From Ktedonobacteraceae bacterium (GTDB lineage: Bacteria; Chloroflexota; Ktedonobacteria; Ktedonobacterales; Ktedonobacteraceae), in NCBI GenBank assembly GCA_019240835.1, contig JAFAXQ010000154.1, positions 1-48,963 on the forward strand: a DNA stretch of 48,963 bases, in the 5' to 3' direction. Positions 47,819-48,963 of this stretch are shown in pieces. Both the position numbers and the translations under genes were made by a program. The number at the start of each line of letters is the position of its first letter. Positions within the stretch are counted from its first letter, which is position 1. The notes beneath the pieces were generated by a model. It was given only the letters and a program-made list of their open reading frames with translations. It ran no database searches and had not been told where the DNA came from.

Positions 47819-48963
47819 TCATCCACGGTTCTGCTCATACAATCTCTCTTTGAATTCTCTTACTGCCTTCACGTCATCATAGCCTTTCTCGGTCAGTTTC
47901 AGCATATGGATGTTTATTTTCGTGAACACGAGCGGTGATTGTAATTGTTTCGTCATCCTCTCATAAAAATCAGACAGTGCCATCATAGATGCTTCTACCT
48001 CATCCATAATGAGGTAAGCCTGCGCGTAGTCCAAAGGTATCCACGCATCCAGATAGTTATTGTTATCCTGCTTTATTTGCTTCTCTATTTCCTCTTGCAT
48101 GCTCATCGTCTTCTTTCCCAACCCTAACTCTATGCATCCATTAGTTTTCTCTTCCAGTATGTCGCTCAAGGTATGGATACAAAAATCTGTACCATCTCCA
48201 TATGCCTTCCCCAAATTCTTCGCAATCCTATATGATGTGTCTATGGTTCTTTCAAAGTTGTAGCTATCGCCATCTTTTGCATAAGAGCGTGCTAAATAGG
48301 CAGTGACAAGGCCCGATAATTGCCTACTCGTCTCAAATGTGTAGTCACGAGCTTGTTCTAAATACCTGATTGCCTCTTTATGGTTGCCTGTTCTCGAATA
48401 ACCTGTACCTATACCCATACAAGCGAGAGCTAAGCCTACTGGATCACCTATCTCTTCCGCAATCTCGCGCATCGTATTGAATGAACGAGTAGCTTCTGCC
48501 TCGTTTCTTTCCTCTACATACACCATGCCCTTCAGCCGCAAAAGCTGTACATAGAGCTTGTTGTACCTTGTTTCCTGTCTTGCTTGATGAGAAGTATAGA
48601 CACGTATATACGTAAATAAATTGTCGAGCCTTTCAATATTCTTAGTAACGACAGGAAAAGAAGCTGTCTGTCTCAATATCCACGCATTATCAATAAGAGC
48701 CTCAATCGCATCTAACGTCTCGTCGTAGAGGTACTTCCCTTTTCCTGGCAACGTAGTAGGATCAAAAGGGTCATACTCACTCAAACCCACTTTCCAGAGG
48801 GGAATATCTAAGATATCACATAAGCGGCGAAGTGTCTGAGAATCAGCAATATACTTTATACCGCGTTCAACATCAGATACGTAACGTACACTTACTCCAA
48901 TCCCACCGCCTGCTTGGGGCCATTTCTCAGCTAATTGTGCCTGTGTCATATTAGCTGCCTCGC
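47819..48963 (-). CDS. XRE-family regulator with TPR-like repeats (5' end outside window)
   Basis: At least 381 codons are in the window. The frame stays open upstream of the track's ATG (EAANMTQAQLAEKW), which is mid-HTH, so the real start lies beyond the window edge. An XRE helix-turn-helix (TQAQLAEKW...VSVRYVSDVERG) is followed by about seven TPR-like helical pairs (EAEATRSFNTMREIAEEIG; HKEAIRYLEQARDYTFETS). Related in plan to the gene at 27150. It may be a peptide-responsive regulator; no companion peptide is seen at its 3' end, which faces the truncated ORF. Confidence 0.78.
   Translation of the reverse strand, partial: EAANMTQAQLAEKWPQAGGGIGVSVRYVSDVERGIKYIADSQTLRRLCDILDIPLWKVGLSEYDPFDPTTLPGKGKYLYDETLDAIEALIDNAWILRQTASFPVVTKNIERLDNLFTYIRVYTSHQARQETRYNKLYVQLLRLKGMVYVEERNEAEATRSFNTMREIAEEIGDPVGLALACMGIGTGYSRTGNHKEAIRYLEQARDYTFETSRQLSGLVTAYLARSYAKDGDSYNFERTIDTSYRIAKNLGKAYGDGTDFCIHTLSDILEEKTNGCIELGLGKKTMSMQEEIEKQIKQDNNNYLDAWIPLDYAQAYLIMDEVEASMMALSDFYERMTKQLQSPLVFTKINIHMLKLTEKGYDDVKAVREFKERLYEQNRG

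Noticed and set aside
1-48963. CRISPR array, rRNA genes, prophage or complete autonomous transposon
   Set aside because: No regularly spaced repeats, rRNA-like sequence, phage structural genes or TnpA/DDE transposase were found on either strand.

Overview
The window looks like chromosomal DNA from a Ktedonobacteria-type Chloroflexota. This is inferred from the gene set, not from a database match: abundant XRE-TPR regulators, a DhaM-HPr-EI fusion, a GH57 (DUF3536-like) protein, secreted repeat proteins, an IscB nuclease of the solo omega-RNA type, and moderate GC with good Shine-Dalgarno sites. Housekeeping genes (tRNA-Pro, ffh, parA-parB, ychF, ada, modABC, glpK-glpD-dhaKLM) alternate with accessory blocks.

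Layout. 1-4.3 kb: 3' part of tRNA-Pro(CGG), an HNH endonuclease, a GH57 glycosidase, and ffh on the minus strand, separated by a bidirectional terminator. 4.5-10 kb: a tandem duplication of an ATP-grasp ligase gene together with its 5' leader, then an aromatic-hydroxylase type FAD monooxygenase and an alpha/beta hydrolase. 10-15 kb: a sigma factor/XRE pair (minus), a radical SAM protein, a response regulator lacking its phospho-acceptor Asp, a zinc-ribbon protein and an NAD-dependent epimerase. 15-18.5 kb: a minus-strand parA-parB-dinB operon with overlapping genes and a clear promoter, then a membrane protein/FmdB pair.

18.5-22.2 kb is a mobile-element-rich island. It holds a TnpB (IS605 OrfB) N-terminal remnant, a small hypothetical gene, a divergent promoter region built around a 26-bp inverted repeat, a HTH plus putative acyltransferase-like protein, and a complete IscB gene preceded by a structured omega-RNA region. 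The IscB element ends about 10 bp before the ychF start codon. 22-30.6 kb: ychF, ada, a cytochrome P450 whose promoter region is a degraded copy of the modA promoter and signal peptide, a frameshifted hypothetical gene, an XRE-TPR regulator followed by a 30-codon peptide ORF, a HAD-like protein coupled to a 12-codon leader peptide, a GRDP-like protein with a Cys cluster, and a truncated sulfotransferase-like ORF.

30.6-43.7 kb: a secreted protein, modA-modB with convergent modC, a P-loop kinase-like gene, and a compact glpK-glpD-dhaK-dhaL-dhaM operon. That operon takes glycerol to dihydroxyacetone phosphate by two routes; the last gene carries the whole phosphoryl relay (DhaM, HPr, full-length Enzyme I) in one chain. 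43.7-48.96 kb: a MITE-like element, a Tat-type secreted protein, a membrane coiled-coil protein, a membrane-anchored Ig-like repeat protein, a truncated ORF, and an XRE-TPR regulator cut by the window end.

No CRISPR array, rRNA or complete autonomous transposon with a TnpA transposase was found. Coordinates of starts were adjusted from the ORF track where a Shine-Dalgarno site or family alignment indicated a different start.
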